NCBI RefSeq assembly: GCF_030646925.1
Contig: NZ_JAUSKL010000078.1
Span: forward strand, 1 to 64,000
DNA: 64,000 nt
Direction of reading: 5' to 3'
DNA from: Candidatus Binatus sp.
GTDB taxonomy: Bacteria > Desulfobacterota > Binatia > Binatales > Binataceae
The position numbers and the translations under genes are program-made. The notes beneath the pieces are model-generated. The model made no database searches. It was not told the DNA's origin and worked only from the letters and a program-made list of their open reading frames with translations. Below are positions 54,789 through 63,926 of this stretch, piece by piece (the first letter of the stretch is position 1; each line of letters starts with the position of its first letter).

Positions 54789-55979
54789 CTACGCTTCGCA
54801 GACGGCGGCGAGGCTCGAGAGCGCGACGCCGCGCCGTCCCTGCCGGACGTCGTTGCGATCGAAGCCGTTGGTGCAATAGCCGAGCGAAATTCCGGTCGCG
54901 GGATCGGCCCATCCGATTTGACCGCCGGCGCCGCCGTGCCCGAACGCATACGGGGAGTTGGTTTTGCCGAAGCCGCGATAGTTCGCGAGACCGTCACCGC
55001 CCGCGACGACCACGCCGAGCGCGCGATTCACCTTGACGCCGAAAATCGGATCCTTGTAATCGCCCGAACGCACGCGCAGCGCTTCCTGCAAAGTTTCCGG
55101 CTTGATCAGCGGCGCGCCATCGACGGTGCGATTGTGCAACAGCCCCTGGTAGAACAGCGCGAGGTCGCCCGCGGTCGTGATTCCGCCGCCGCCGGGAACC
55201 CCGGCCTCTTTCACGATTGCTTGATTGAAGCCGAGGATCGCTTCTTCGGTTACTTCCGTTTCAGGCAGTTCCGGGAAGCCCATTTTTTTGCGCTCTTCGT
55301 TGGTGAGCGGATCGCCGACGTAGCACAGTTCGGCTACCCGGCCATGATATTCCTTCGGTAGGCCGACGCGCAGTTCAGGCAATCCGAGCGGCGTCGAAAT
55401 TCGATCGTAAACGAACTGGCGAAAATCCTTGCCGGTGCGCCGCTCGATTATTTCCGCGATCGCCCAGAATCCCGACGTCGCATGGTATTCGTACTTGCTC
55501 CCGACTGGCCATTCGAGCCGCCACTTCGAAAAACGCTCGAGCCGCTTCGACTTGTCGAGCCATTCGCTCTGCGGATACGGCGCGTTGGGAAATCCGCCGA
55601 TGTGCAGCAACACTTGCTCGACGGTGATACCGTCTTTGCCGTTGGTGCCGAACTCGGGAACGATGTCGGCGACTTTTTCGCTCGCGCTTAGCTTGCCCTC
55701 GCCCATCAGGATCCACGAGGCGGCCGACATGATCGCCTTGGTGCACGAGAAAATCGTGTAGAGGGTCTCGTTGGTGGCAGGCTTTTCAGCGCCGCCCTGC
55801 ACCGCGTTGCCGACGGTGCGCATCGCGCCGATTTTTCCGTTGCGCGCAATCGCGATCTGCGTGGAAGGCAGCAGTCCTTCTTTCACTTCGCGCTCGGCGC
55901 GATTGAAAAGCGCCTCGACCTTTTGCGGATCGAGACCGATTTCACGCGGATTTTCGGCAAAATGCTTCTGCTCGGGCAT
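54789..55979 (-). CDS. Serine hydrolase, beta-lactamase/esterase family
   Basis: 396 residues of the class C beta-lactamase/EstB fold. Nucleophile motif SCTK (SxxK); Tyr in YEYHATSG; third motif HGGAGG. No signal peptide, so it is likely a cytoplasmic esterase rather than a true beta-lactamase. AGGGAGA lies before the ATG; a longer frame upstream is not coding. Confidence 0.88.
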   Translation of the reverse strand: MPEQKHFAENPREIGLDPQKVEALFNRAEREVKEGLLPSTQIAIARNGKIGAMRTVGNAVQGGAEKPATNETLYTIFSCTKAIMSAASWILMGEGKLSASEKVADIVPEFGTNGKDGITVEQVLLHIGGFPNAPYPQSEWLDKSKRLERFSKWRLEWPVGSKYEYHATSGFWAIAEIIERRTGKDFRQFVYDRISTPLGLPELRVGLPKEYHGRVAELCYVGDPLTNEERKKMGFPELPETEVTEEAILGFNQAIVKEAGVPGGGGITTAGDLALFYQGLLHNRTVDGAPLIKPETLQEALRVRSGDYKDPIFGVKVNRALGVVVAGGDGLANYRGFGKTNSPYAFGHGGAGGQIGWADPATGISLGYCTNGFDRNDVRQGRRGVALSSLAAVCEA

Positions 55980-56128
55980 CGCAGGATTCTCCCTCGGACC
56001 GTTTGACGTTTTCGGGATATAACACAGAATCGGCAACCCGTCAGCGCTTACCGCCAAGGCGCCAAGACACCAAGTTTTTGTAAACGTCCCTTTTCCTCCG
56101 ACTTGGCGCCTTAGTGGTTGAAATGGAT

Positions 56129-57040
56129 TCAGGCGAGCGCGAGCGGCGGGCCCTGCGCCGAGATCCAGCCGGCGCGGCCGGGCAGCGTCGTGCGGATGAT
56201 TTCGCATACTGGCAACTCTGCGCGATTCAAGCGCGATGCGATCTCGCGAAGTTGCACGAAAAGCGCGCCGCGATCCTTCAGTGCACGAATCAGCGCCGTG
56301 AAATTTCCAAGCTGGCTCATCCCCTCGGTTTCAGCATGGATCGTATGCACATTGAGCGCGTCGGCGCGGCATTGGCCGAGGTAGAAATCGCGAACCGCAG
56401 CGACGTCGCGCAGATCGCTGCGGCCCATCACTTCATCCAGCGTCGGTAAGGTAGTCGGAATTTCGGGCGTCGTGAGGACCTGGCCGTTGACGACGCATCG
56501 GTACGGCACGATGCCGCGCGTGTCGCTGCGGTAATCGAGATGCATCGTATCGAGCGCGACCGAGGCCGCGTCGTTGGTGCGCCAGCCCGGCGCCGCGAAA
56601 CTCTTCGACGGCTCGCCCAGAATCGCGCGGTACACCTCGAACGCGTCGGCCAGTTCGTCGCGCACGCCGCGCTCGCCGATATCGTCGAGATGATCCTGCC
56701 ATCGCACGTGATCGTAGCCGTGCACGCCGACTTCGAAGCCGCGCGCCTTCAGTTCGCGCAGCGTGGACGGAAATGACAGCGCGATCGGGCGCGAGGGGAG
56801 CAGCGTGCCCGAAAGAATCGTGCGCATCCCGTACATCGCGACCGCCTTGGTGCGAAACATCTTGCCGACGAAACCGCGATTGCGGAACACGCGCAAAATC
56901 GCGCGGCCGGAATTGTCGGGGCCCATCGCGATGTAGAAACTCGCCGCGACAGTCTCGCGCTCGAGCATTTCCGCGAGGCGCGGGACGCCTTGCTCGAGAC
57001 CCTGATGGGTGTCGACGTCTATCTTAAGAGCTATTTCCAC
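56129..57040 (-). CDS. arnD: ArnD-like polysaccharide deacetylase/deformylase
   Basis: 303 residues. ALKIDVDTHQG metal-Asp motif, MGPDNSGRAILRVFR, HGYDHVRWQD His motif; matches ArnD, which removes the formyl group from undecaprenyl-phosphate-Ara4FN. The GTG start is inferred from family alignment; a near-copy of the first six codons lies 20 bases upstream. Last gene of the arn run. Confidence 0.88.
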   Translation of the reverse strand: MEIALKIDVDTHQGLEQGVPRLAEMLERETVAASFYIAMGPDNSGRAILRVFRNRGFVGKMFRTKAVAMYGMRTILSGTLLPSRPIALSFPSTLRELKARGFEVGVHGYDHVRWQDHLDDIGERGVRDELADAFEVYRAILGEPSKSFAAPGWRTNDAASVALDTMHLDYRSDTRGIVPYRCVVNGQVLTTPEIPTTLPTLDEVMGRSDLRDVAAVRDFYLGQCRADALNVHTIHAETEGMSQLGNFTALIRALKDRGALFVQLREIASRLNRAELPVCEIIRTTLPGRAGWISAQGPPLALA

Positions 57041-57060
57041 CGCTTGAGTGCGATTTCCAC
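57031..57060 (-). repeat. Duplicated arnD start region, out-of-frame mini-ORF
   Basis: GTGGAAATCGCACTCAAG (from 57060) is repeated as GTGGAAATAGCTCTTAAG from 57040, differing at three synonymous-looking positions. Both code VEIALK but in different frames; the upstream copy reads VEIALKRWK then stops inside the second copy. Confidence 0.75.
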
Positions 57061-57077
57061 CGGTGATCGATTTGCGA

Positions 57078-58043
57078 TCACTTCGCCATCTCGGCACGGA
57101 ACCAGTCCATCGAGATTTTCACGCCCTCGCGCAGATTCACCTTGGGCGTGACGCCGAGCAGCGTGCGCATTTTCGTGTTGTCGGGCACGCGCCGCGGGAT
57201 GTCCTCGTAGCTGCTGCCGTACACTTCTTCCTGCGTGACGAAAGTTATTTTCGATTTCGAGGGCCCGAACAACTCGAGCATCAGCTCGGCGAATTCGAGC
57301 ACGCTGGTTTCGACATCGATGCCGATATTGATCGCTTCGCCATTGGCCGCGGGATTGATGCCCGCCTGCACGGTCGCGTCGATCGCGTCGGTAACATAGG
57401 TGAAGCATCGCGTCTGTTTGCCGTCGCCGACCACGGTAAGATCGGCGCCGCGCAACAATTGCCCCATAAAGATCGTGAACAGCCGCCCGACATCGACCTT
57501 ATCGAGCCGCGGGCCGTACGCGTTGAAGTAGCGCACCACCGTCACCGGCATCCCGAGCTTGTGATAGGCAAAACAAAAATGCTCGCCGACCGCCTTCGAC
57601 GTCGAGTAGCACCATCGATCGATACTGGTCGCGCCGAGCACGCGATCGTCATCCTCGCGCCACGGCACCTTGGGATTTCTGCCGTACACCTCGGAGGTCG
57701 AACTGAACACGACGCGCTTGTTGTACTTGTAGGCGGCCTTCAGCACATTCTGCGTGCCGTTCACGTTGACGTTGAGCGTTTGATACGGATCCGCGACGTA
57801 GTGCTCGACGCCGACGACCGCTGCGAGATGGTAGATCAGATCGGTCTTGGCGATCAGGCCGTCGAGCAATTCCAGATTGAACACCGAGTCGTGCACATAC
57901 TGAAAGCGCGGATTGTTCAGCAGGTGGCGGACCTTGCCGATCGAGCCGGTATCGAGCACGGAGACCTCGTCGCCGCGCGCGATGAACGCGTCGGAAAGAT
58001 GAGAACCGAGAAATCCCGCGCCGCCAGTAATAAAAATGCGCAT
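57078..58043 (-). CDS. NAD-dependent UDP-glucuronate decarboxylase-like epimerase (ArnA C-terminal half)
   Basis: 321 residues of the extended SDR family: GGAGFLGSHLS nucleotide site, SSTSEVYGRNP, catalytic YSTSK. Best fit is the dehydrogenase half of ArnA, which oxidises and decarboxylates UDP-glucuronic acid to UDP-Ara4O; GalE or Uxs relatives are alternatives. GGAGG before the ATG. Thirteen bases after the formyltransferase gene. Confidence 0.85.
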   Translation of the reverse strand: MRIFITGGAGFLGSHLSDAFIARGDEVSVLDTGSIGKVRHLLNNPRFQYVHDSVFNLELLDGLIAKTDLIYHLAAVVGVEHYVADPYQTLNVNVNGTQNVLKAAYKYNKRVVFSSTSEVYGRNPKVPWREDDDRVLGATSIDRWCYSTSKAVGEHFCFAYHKLGMPVTVVRYFNAYGPRLDKVDVGRLFTIFMGQLLRGADLTVVGDGKQTRCFTYVTDAIDATVQAGINPAANGEAINIGIDVETSVLEFAELMLELFGPSKSKITFVTQEEVYGSSYEDIPRRVPDNTKMRTLLGVTPKVNLREGVKISMDWFRAEMAK

Positions 58044-58056
58044 GTGATCCTCCGCG

Positions 58057-59031
58057 CTATTCAAGCCTGAGATTGCGATCGCCAGTTGCGCCGCTTAGCG
58101 CCGCGCGCGCAGCTTCCTCGACGCCATCCTCGAACTGCACGACGCTGACGGCGACGCTGCCCTCGCCCGCCGCGACTTCGATCGAGCCGTCGGGATTATG
58201 TCGCACGATTTGTCCCGGCGCGCCGCAATTTCCGGCTTCGGCCGCAATCCTTGCGCTCCATACCAGCAGCTTTTTTCCGCCCGCGAAACAGAATGCGCCC
58301 GGATACGGATGCGTCACGGCGCGCACGAGGTTGAAAATTCGCCGCGCGGGCCATCGCCAATCGATTCGTCCATCCTCCGGCCGCCGGCGACCGAAGTAAC
58401 TACCCTGCGAGATATCCTGTTTGCGGCGCGGCGCAGTGCCGGTGACTATTCGCGGATGCATCTCGGCGATCAATTCGACGCCGAGCGGGATCAGCTTGCG
58501 ATAGAGCGAAAGCGCGTTGTCATCATCGTCGATTGCGACTGCGCGCTGTCCGACGATATCGCCCGCATCGGCGCGCGCAACCATATGATGCAGCGTGACG
58601 CCGGCTTCGCGCTCGCCGTTCACGAGCATCCAGTTCACCGGCGCGCGTCCGCGATACGCGGGCAGCAGCGACGGATGCAGATTGAACGCGCCGATGCTCG
58701 CGAGTCGCAGCACGCTGTCTTTAATCAAGTATCGATAGGAGAAGGAGTACAGCACCGACGGCTCGATCGCGGCGACAGCGGCCTCCACCGAAGCATCGAC
58801 ACGATCGGGCGCGTGGACGGGAATGCCATGCGACTCCGCAAGTTGCGCGCACGAGTTCCACCAGATTTCTTCGTGAGGATCGTCGCGATGCGTAAACAGC
58901 GCGGCAATCGGCGCGCCAATCTCGAGCAGCGCCTTGATGCATCGAAAACCCATCTCGTGATACGCGAACAGCACGCAGCGCGACGATCGAATCGATTCGG
59001 CGGTGTCGGCATTCGAGCGATCTGTTGCCAC
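58057..59031 (-). CDS. ArnA N-terminal-half-like formyltransferase
   Basis: 324 residues of the methionyl-tRNA formyltransferase-like family: FNLHPSLLPAYRGRAPVNW holds the Asn-x-His, ADAGDIVGQ the catalytic Asp, and QGSYFGRRRPEDGRIDW is the ArnA wording. It formylates UDP-Ara4N. In E. coli this is fused to the dehydrogenase; here they are separate genes. Confidence 0.87.
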   Translation of the reverse strand: MATDRSNADTAESIRSSRCVLFAYHEMGFRCIKALLEIGAPIAALFTHRDDPHEEIWWNSCAQLAESHGIPVHAPDRVDASVEAAVAAIEPSVLYSFSYRYLIKDSVLRLASIGAFNLHPSLLPAYRGRAPVNWMLVNGEREAGVTLHHMVARADAGDIVGQRAVAIDDDDNALSLYRKLIPLGVELIAEMHPRIVTGTAPRRKQDISQGSYFGRRRPEDGRIDWRWPARRIFNLVRAVTHPYPGAFCFAGGKKLLVWSARIAAEAGNCGAPGQIVRHNPDGSIEVAAGEGSVAVSVVQFEDGVEEAARAALSGATGDRNLRLE

Positions 59032-59069
59032 GATAGATGGTGGGCGAGCCGCGTGCGCAAGCCGAGCGG

Positions 59070-60083
59070 CTAGTGCTTGTCGATGGCGTCGTCAGCGGCG
59101 CCATGCACCGCGCGCACGATATAAGTCGGACGCCGCCGCACCTCGATGTAAATTCGCCCCACGTACTCGCCGATCAATCCAAGCGCCAGAAAAATCACGC
59201 CGACGAAAAAGAACAGCACCGCGAACAGCGTCCACAGCGCGCCTTCCTGCTGCGGCCCGTAGATCAATCGATGCGCCAGCAGGATCGTCGCGAACAACGC
59301 GTCGAGCACGAAGATGCCGACGCCGGTCAGGCTCAGCGCCTGGATCGGGATCAGCGAAAATCCGGTGATGAGATTCAGGCTGAGTTTCGCGAGCCCGAAC
59401 AGATTGTACTTGGACTCGCCGCCGGCGCGGGCGTCGTGGCCGACGGGAATTTCCGCGACGCGCTTGGCGAACGTGTTGGCGAGCGCCGGCACGAATGACG
59501 CCTTCTCGTCGCAATCCACGACCGTGTCCACGATATGCCGGCGATACGCGCGCAGCATGCATCCGTAATCATGCATCGGCACGCCGACGATCATCGAGGT
59601 GAGGCGATTGTGCAGGCGCGACGCGTATCTGCGATACGCCCGATCGTGCCGCTCTTCGCGCCATCCGCCGACGACGTCGTTGCCATCGTCGATCGCGGCG
59701 AGCAAGCGCGGGATTTCCTCGGGCGGATTCTGCAGATCGGCGTCGAGCGTGACGACCACGTCGCCGCGCGATTGCCGAAAGCCGGCGAGAATCGCTGAAT
59801 GCTGTCCGAAGTTGCGCGCCAACTCAACGACGCGCACGCGCTCGTGCTCCGCGGCGGAAATCTCGCGCAGCATTCTGAGCGAATCATCGTGCGAGCCGTC
59901 GTCGATAAATACGACTTCCCACGGACGGTCGAGAGTGTCGAGCACCGGCTTCAATCGCGACCACAGCCGCTCGAGATTCGCCGATTCGTTGTAGACCGGC
60001 ACCACGATCGATACGAGTTGCGGATGCGTCGCCGACGCAAACGACGTCGTTCGAATTGGCGATATTTTGCCTGGGGAACTCAA
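59070..60083 (-). CDS. arnC: ArnC-like glycosyltransferase family 2
   Basis: 337 residues: SIVVPVYNESANLERLWSRL, DDGSHDDS, VTLDADLQNPPEE (DxD), then two C-terminal membrane helices (ALFATILLAHRLIYG and FAVLFFFVGVIFLALGLIGE). Matches ArnC/DPM1-type enzymes that load a sugar onto undecaprenyl phosphate. A TTG start with no better alternative; divergent from the ArnT-like gene. Confidence 0.9.
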   Translation of the reverse strand: MSSPGKISPIRTTSFASATHPQLVSIVVPVYNESANLERLWSRLKPVLDTLDRPWEVVFIDDGSHDDSLRMLREISAAEHERVRVVELARNFGQHSAILAGFRQSRGDVVVTLDADLQNPPEEIPRLLAAIDDGNDVVGGWREERHDRAYRRYASRLHNRLTSMIVGVPMHDYGCMLRAYRRHIVDTVVDCDEKASFVPALANTFAKRVAEIPVGHDARAGGESKYNLFGLAKLSLNLITGFSLIPIQALSLTGVGIFVLDALFATILLAHRLIYGPQQEGALWTLFAVLFFFVGVIFLALGLIGEYVGRIYIEVRRRPTYIVRAVHGAADDAIDKH

Positions 60084-60208
60084 TCTCGTCGCGCGGCGCC
60101 TGCCGATTTCGGCTCGTTGCCGCGCCTTTACATTCTTGCAGACGCATTCATCAATTTAAAGACGACCCTGTTGACCGCCACGACCGGCCTCGCGAGACTG
60201 CATCGACC

Positions 60209-61945
60209 ATGCTCGCGAACAGCCGCCGCAATCGTTTGATCCTGTGCGCTCTGGTGGCGGCTGCGCTCTACCTTCCGGGTCTCGGCGCACCCGCGCTGTG
60301 GGAGCCGGACGAGGGGCGCTACGCGGAAATCGCGCGCGAGATGGTCGCCTCGCGCGACTACGTCACCCCGCGCAACAATTTCGAGCTCTACTTCGAGAAG
60401 CCGCCGCTGGTGTATTGGTGCGACGCGGCGATGATCGATCTGTTCGGGCCGACAGAATTCGCCGTGCGATTGCCGTCGGCACTTTTCAGCATCGGGCAAG
60501 TCGTCGTCACCGCCGCGCTCGCCGACGCGATGCTCGGTGCGAGCGCTGGCTTGCTCTCCGCGCTCGCACTGATGCTCATGCCATTGTTTTTTGCCTTCGC
60601 GCGATTCGCGACGCTCGATCCGGCGCTGGCTTTTTTTCTCACTGCGGCGCTCGCTTCCTTCTATCGAGCCTCGCGCGGCGGCTCGTTCGGCAATCGCACC
60701 AGCCGCTTCTGGATGATCGTATCCGCCGCGATGCTCGCATTGGGCACGCTCGCCAAAGGTCCAGTTGCGCCAATCCTCGGCGTGGCGATCATTTTGCTTT
60801 GGCTTGCGGCGGCGCATCGCCTCCGCGAAATCGCGGCGATGCCGCTAATCTGGTGCGCTGCGCTCTACCTTGCGATCGCGATGCCGTGGTTCGTCATCGC
60901 GGAGGCGCGGAATCCCGGCTTCCTGCGCTTTTTTTTCATCCACGAGCATCTGCAGCGCTACGTCTCGTCGCGCGAGCATGGATGGGGACCGTGGTTTTTC
61001 ATCCCGATCGTGCTTGCCGGATGCTGGCCGTGGATTTTCTTCGCGCCGCTCGGATGGTCCGCGATGCGCACTCCGCGCGCCGCTTCCGACCAAGGCTCCG
61101 CCACTCTGCTGCGTTCGGATGCTCGCTTCCTTTTGATTTGGTTCATCGTAATATTCGTTTTCTTTTCGATTCCGCGCTCCAAACTCGGCACTTACATTCT
61201 GCCTGCGCTACCGCCCCTCGCGATCTTCGCCGGATGTGGCCTCGCTCGATTGAGTTCGCTGGCGGATGAGCATCGCATCCGCGTGCTCAAGTACTGCGCG
61301 ATCGCCAACGCCGCGATCGCAACGATCGCCGCCGTCGCGCTCGCCGTGGCGCTTCATCCGACGCATCCGGCACTCGCGCAAACCGGTATTCTCGTCGCAG
61401 TTGCGATCGCGCTCGGCGCCGCCTCGATGTATGCGCTTGGCCGCGCTGGCAACCGGATCAATTTCGGTATCGGCGCTCTCGCGATCGCGATGGCCCTCAC
61501 GATCGCACTGGCGGAGAAGGCGCGTGACGATGCAGCATCGCTCTCGACGTATCGAAACCTCGCGCACGCGGTCGAACCGTATCTCGGCGCCGCGGGCAGC
61601 GAATGCGCGCTCGCGTCGTATCGGCATTACGTGCAGTCGCTGCCTTTCTACACTCATCGGCGCGAAACGCGCGTCGTGTATTGGGGCGAATTGTCCGAAG
61701 TGAATCTCGGCTCGCGCGTCAAATCCCCCTTCCTGATTGGCTCCGATGCTCGCCTTGGTCAAGTCTGGGGCTCCGGCAGTTGCATGGTGCTGATCGCGAA
61801 CGCCCGCGATCTCCCCGCGCTGCGCGGAGTGCTCAAGCCCGCGCCCGTCGTGCTCGGATGCGAGGGCAAGAAGTATGCGCTGTACAATGGAAGCCTCGCG
61901 CCGCCTCCAGCCGCGTCCGCCTGCGTGGCGCAATCGGGTCGCTAA
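60209..61945 (+). CDS. ArnT/PMT-like glycosyltransferase family 39
   Basis: 578 residues, about 11-12 membrane helices with the catalytic acidic motif ALWEPDEGRYAEIAREM in the first loop and YFEKPPLVYW. Fits ArnT, which moves Ara4N from undecaprenyl phosphate to lipid A at the outer face of the inner membrane; other dolichol-mannose-type transferases are alternatives. Divergent from arnC. Confidence 0.87.
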   Translation: MLANSRRNRLILCALVAAALYLPGLGAPALWEPDEGRYAEIAREMVASRDYVTPRNNFELYFEKPPLVYWCDAAMIDLFGPTEFAVRLPSALFSIGQVVVTAALADAMLGASAGLLSALALMLMPLFFAFARFATLDPALAFFLTAALASFYRASRGGSFGNRTSRFWMIVSAAMLALGTLAKGPVAPILGVAIILLWLAAAHRLREIAAMPLIWCAALYLAIAMPWFVIAEARNPGFLRFFFIHEHLQRYVSSREHGWGPWFFIPIVLAGCWPWIFFAPLGWSAMRTPRAASDQGSATLLRSDARFLLIWFIVIFVFFSIPRSKLGTYILPALPPLAIFAGCGLARLSSLADEHRIRVLKYCAIANAAIATIAAVALAVALHPTHPALAQTGILVAVAIALGAASMYALGRAGNRINFGIGALAIAMALTIALAEKARDDAASLSTYRNLAHAVEPYLGAAGSECALASYRHYVQSLPFYTHRRETRVVYWGELSEVNLGSRVKSPFLIGSDARLGQVWGSGSCMVLIANARDLPALRGVLKPAPVVLGCEGKKYALYNGSLAPPPAASACVAQSGR

Positions 61946-62097
61946 ATGCGTCGCATCGCTTCGAGGGTACTTGGAATCGGTTCGGTCCGACTGTAGCTTT
62001 CTGGCATGCGAAGTTCTGAGTTGCGGCGAACGCGAGAATTCGGCGCATCGATGTCGTTTTTTCAACGCCAATTTAACTGGCAAGAGATTGCATAACG

Positions 62098-62745
62098 GTG
62101 GCTGATAAGAAATCCGATACCACGCCCGAAAATCCGGAGGCGATCGCCGCCGCGCCGGATCGCGATCAGCCGCTGAGCCAAATCCTCACCCAGGCGCGCG
62201 AGCGCCGCGGCCTAACACGCGATCAGGTCGTCGCCGACGCGCATGTGCCGTTGCTCTATCTCAAGATGATCGAGACCGACGACTACGGCCTGATTTCCGA
62301 TCGCCTCTACCTGATTCCCTTCCTGCGCAAATATGCGGCCTTCCTCGGTCTCGAACCGGAGGAAATTGCCTCGCGCTTCGTCCGCGACATGCAACACGCC
62401 GAAAGCAACGTAGTGCGGATGTCGGAACCGATCACGATGGTGACGAAACGCCGCGGAGTTTTGCGGTCAATTACGTTTGTCGTTCTCGCGCTGCTGGTTT
62501 TGATTTTGATCGGCGATTTTGTCTGGCGCCGATTCACGGTCGTGCGCGAGACGATCGAGCCCGCCGCGAGCGCGCCGATCGCCGCGACGCCCGCCCCGCT
62601 CACGATCCTGCCGACGGTCATTCCCGCGGCGCCTGCGGCGATTCCGACGCTTGCGCCGCCGACGCCCCGTCCGACCGCGACGTTCTCCAGGCCTGCCGGA
62701 CGCGCCATCGCGCCATCCCGCAAGGTCCCGGCATTCGACGACTAA
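62098..62745 (+). CDS. RodZ-like membrane HTH protein
   Basis: 215 residues: N-terminal RodZ-type helix-turn-helix (about 25-95; ILTQARERRGLTRDQVVADA and YLIPFLRKYAAFL), one membrane helix (about 120-142), and a Pro/Ala-rich periplasmic tail, shorter than usual RodZ and without the C-terminal domain. May tie cell-shape machinery to the membrane; GTG start. Confidence 0.8.
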   Translation: MADKKSDTTPENPEAIAAAPDRDQPLSQILTQARERRGLTRDQVVADAHVPLLYLKMIETDDYGLISDRLYLIPFLRKYAAFLGLEPEEIASRFVRDMQHAESNVVRMSEPITMVTKRRGVLRSITFVVLALLVLILIGDFVWRRFTVVRETIEPAASAPIAATPAPLTILPTVIPAAPAAIPTLAPPTPRPTATFSRPAGRAIAPSRKVPAFDD

Positions 62746-62751
62746 AACCGC

Positions 62752-63426
62752 CTAATGCAACACCGCGTTCGCGATCTCTTCCGCGACCAGGATTTTCGCC
62801 TTGCGCGGATCGTCGCCCGAATGCACCACGGCCACCACTTTCAACTGATCGAGTGAGCCCTCGATCGATGCGCGCGCGACGATCACCGTGTCGTAGAGTT
62901 CATTCTTCGGGATGCTGTCGTACGGAGTCGGCGCGTTCGCGCCGCTCATCTGATTGCGCATCGCCTGGTAGTTCTTGTAATTCTCCGTCATCGGATCGAG
63001 CGGATTCAGCGCATGCGCGCGCGCCTGCGTTTCGAACGGATCGGCTGACGGAGCGTTGCCCGTGTCGCCCAACGGAGGCGGCTCGGCGCCGGCCGCCTTC
63101 AGCAATTCGACCATCGACGGATCGCCCGGAAACAATTGGTTCAACGAGACGCCGGGCGCCAGCAGTTGCTGATTGATGGTCACCGTCAGCGTCACCGATT
63201 CGGTTGGCTCCGCTGGCGGCGAGTGCCGCGCGACCCGCAACGCGTCGCCGAGCACGTTCTGCACGACCGGATCGGTGCAGATCGCTACCACGCTGGCATT
63301 CGCGGGAATCTCGAGCTTGCCGGCTTTCTGGATGTCGGCGGCGCGCACCCGTACCGACGTCCCCGCGATCGCGAGACACAGCGCGCCCACAGCGACTAAT
63401 CTCATCACGCTGCTCTTCGGCCACAT
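62752..63426 (-). CDS. Secreted protein of unknown function next to purE
   Basis: 224 residues with a signal peptide (VMRLVAVGALCLAIAGTSV, cleavage near VRA-A). The mature part has PANASVVAICTDPVVQNVLG, a low-complexity middle and a C-terminal VVHSGDDPRKAKILVAEEIA. No family recognised. Starts five bases after the purE stop, so co-transcribed; an inner Met (VMRL) is an alternative start. Confidence 0.7.
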   Translation of the reverse strand: MWPKSSVMRLVAVGALCLAIAGTSVRVRAADIQKAGKLEIPANASVVAICTDPVVQNVLGDALRVARHSPPAEPTESVTLTVTINQQLLAPGVSLNQLFPGDPSMVELLKAAGAEPPPLGDTGNAPSADPFETQARAHALNPLDPMTENYKNYQAMRNQMSGANAPTPYDSIPKNELYDTVIVARASIEGSLDQLKVVAVVHSGDDPRKAKILVAEEIANAVLH

Positions 63427-63431
63427 CGCGA

Positions 63432-63926
63432 TCACGGAATCTTCTGCTGCAGCAGTTCCTGCGCTCTTGCGGCGCGCCATTCGATCAGCCGCGTCGCCAG
63501 CTCGCGATCTCCAAGCGCGATTATCTGCGCGGCAAACAGTCCCGCGTTGGCGGCGCCGGGCTTGCCGATCGCCATCGTCGCGACCGGCACGCCCTTCGGC
63601 ATCTGCACGATCGACAGCAACGAATCGATTCCGTTGAGCCAAGTCGTCGGCATCGGCACTCCGATCACCGGCAGGATCGTTTTCGCCGCGACCACACCCG
63701 GCAGATGCGCCGCGCCGCCCGCGCCCGCGATTATCGTCATCAATCCTCGCGCCGCCGCGCTCGCCGAATACTCCAGCACAACCTCAGGCGTGCGATGCGC
63801 CGACATGATGCGCACTTCATGCGATACCTTCAGCTCCGTCATCACCTCGGACGCCGCCGACATGTATTCCCAGTCGCTCTCGCTGCCCATGATTACGCCC
63901 ACGATCGGTGCGTTGGTATCGGCCAT
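63432..63926 (-). CDS. purE: N5-carboxyaminoimidazole ribonucleotide mutase
   Basis: 164 residues, complete class I PurE: VIMGSESDWEYM, MSAHRTPE (catalytic His), AGAGGAAHLPG and GVPVATMAIGKPGAANAG. Converts N5-CAIR to CAIR in purine synthesis. The end of an upstream gene may lie in the last 70 bases of the window but cannot be identified. Confidence 0.97.
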   Translation of the reverse strand: MADTNAPIVGVIMGSESDWEYMSAASEVMTELKVSHEVRIMSAHRTPEVVLEYSASAAARGLMTIIAGAGGAAHLPGVVAAKTILPVIGVPMPTTWLNGIDSLLSIVQMPKGVPVATMAIGKPGAANAGLFAAQIIALGDRELATRLIEWRAARAQELLQQKIP

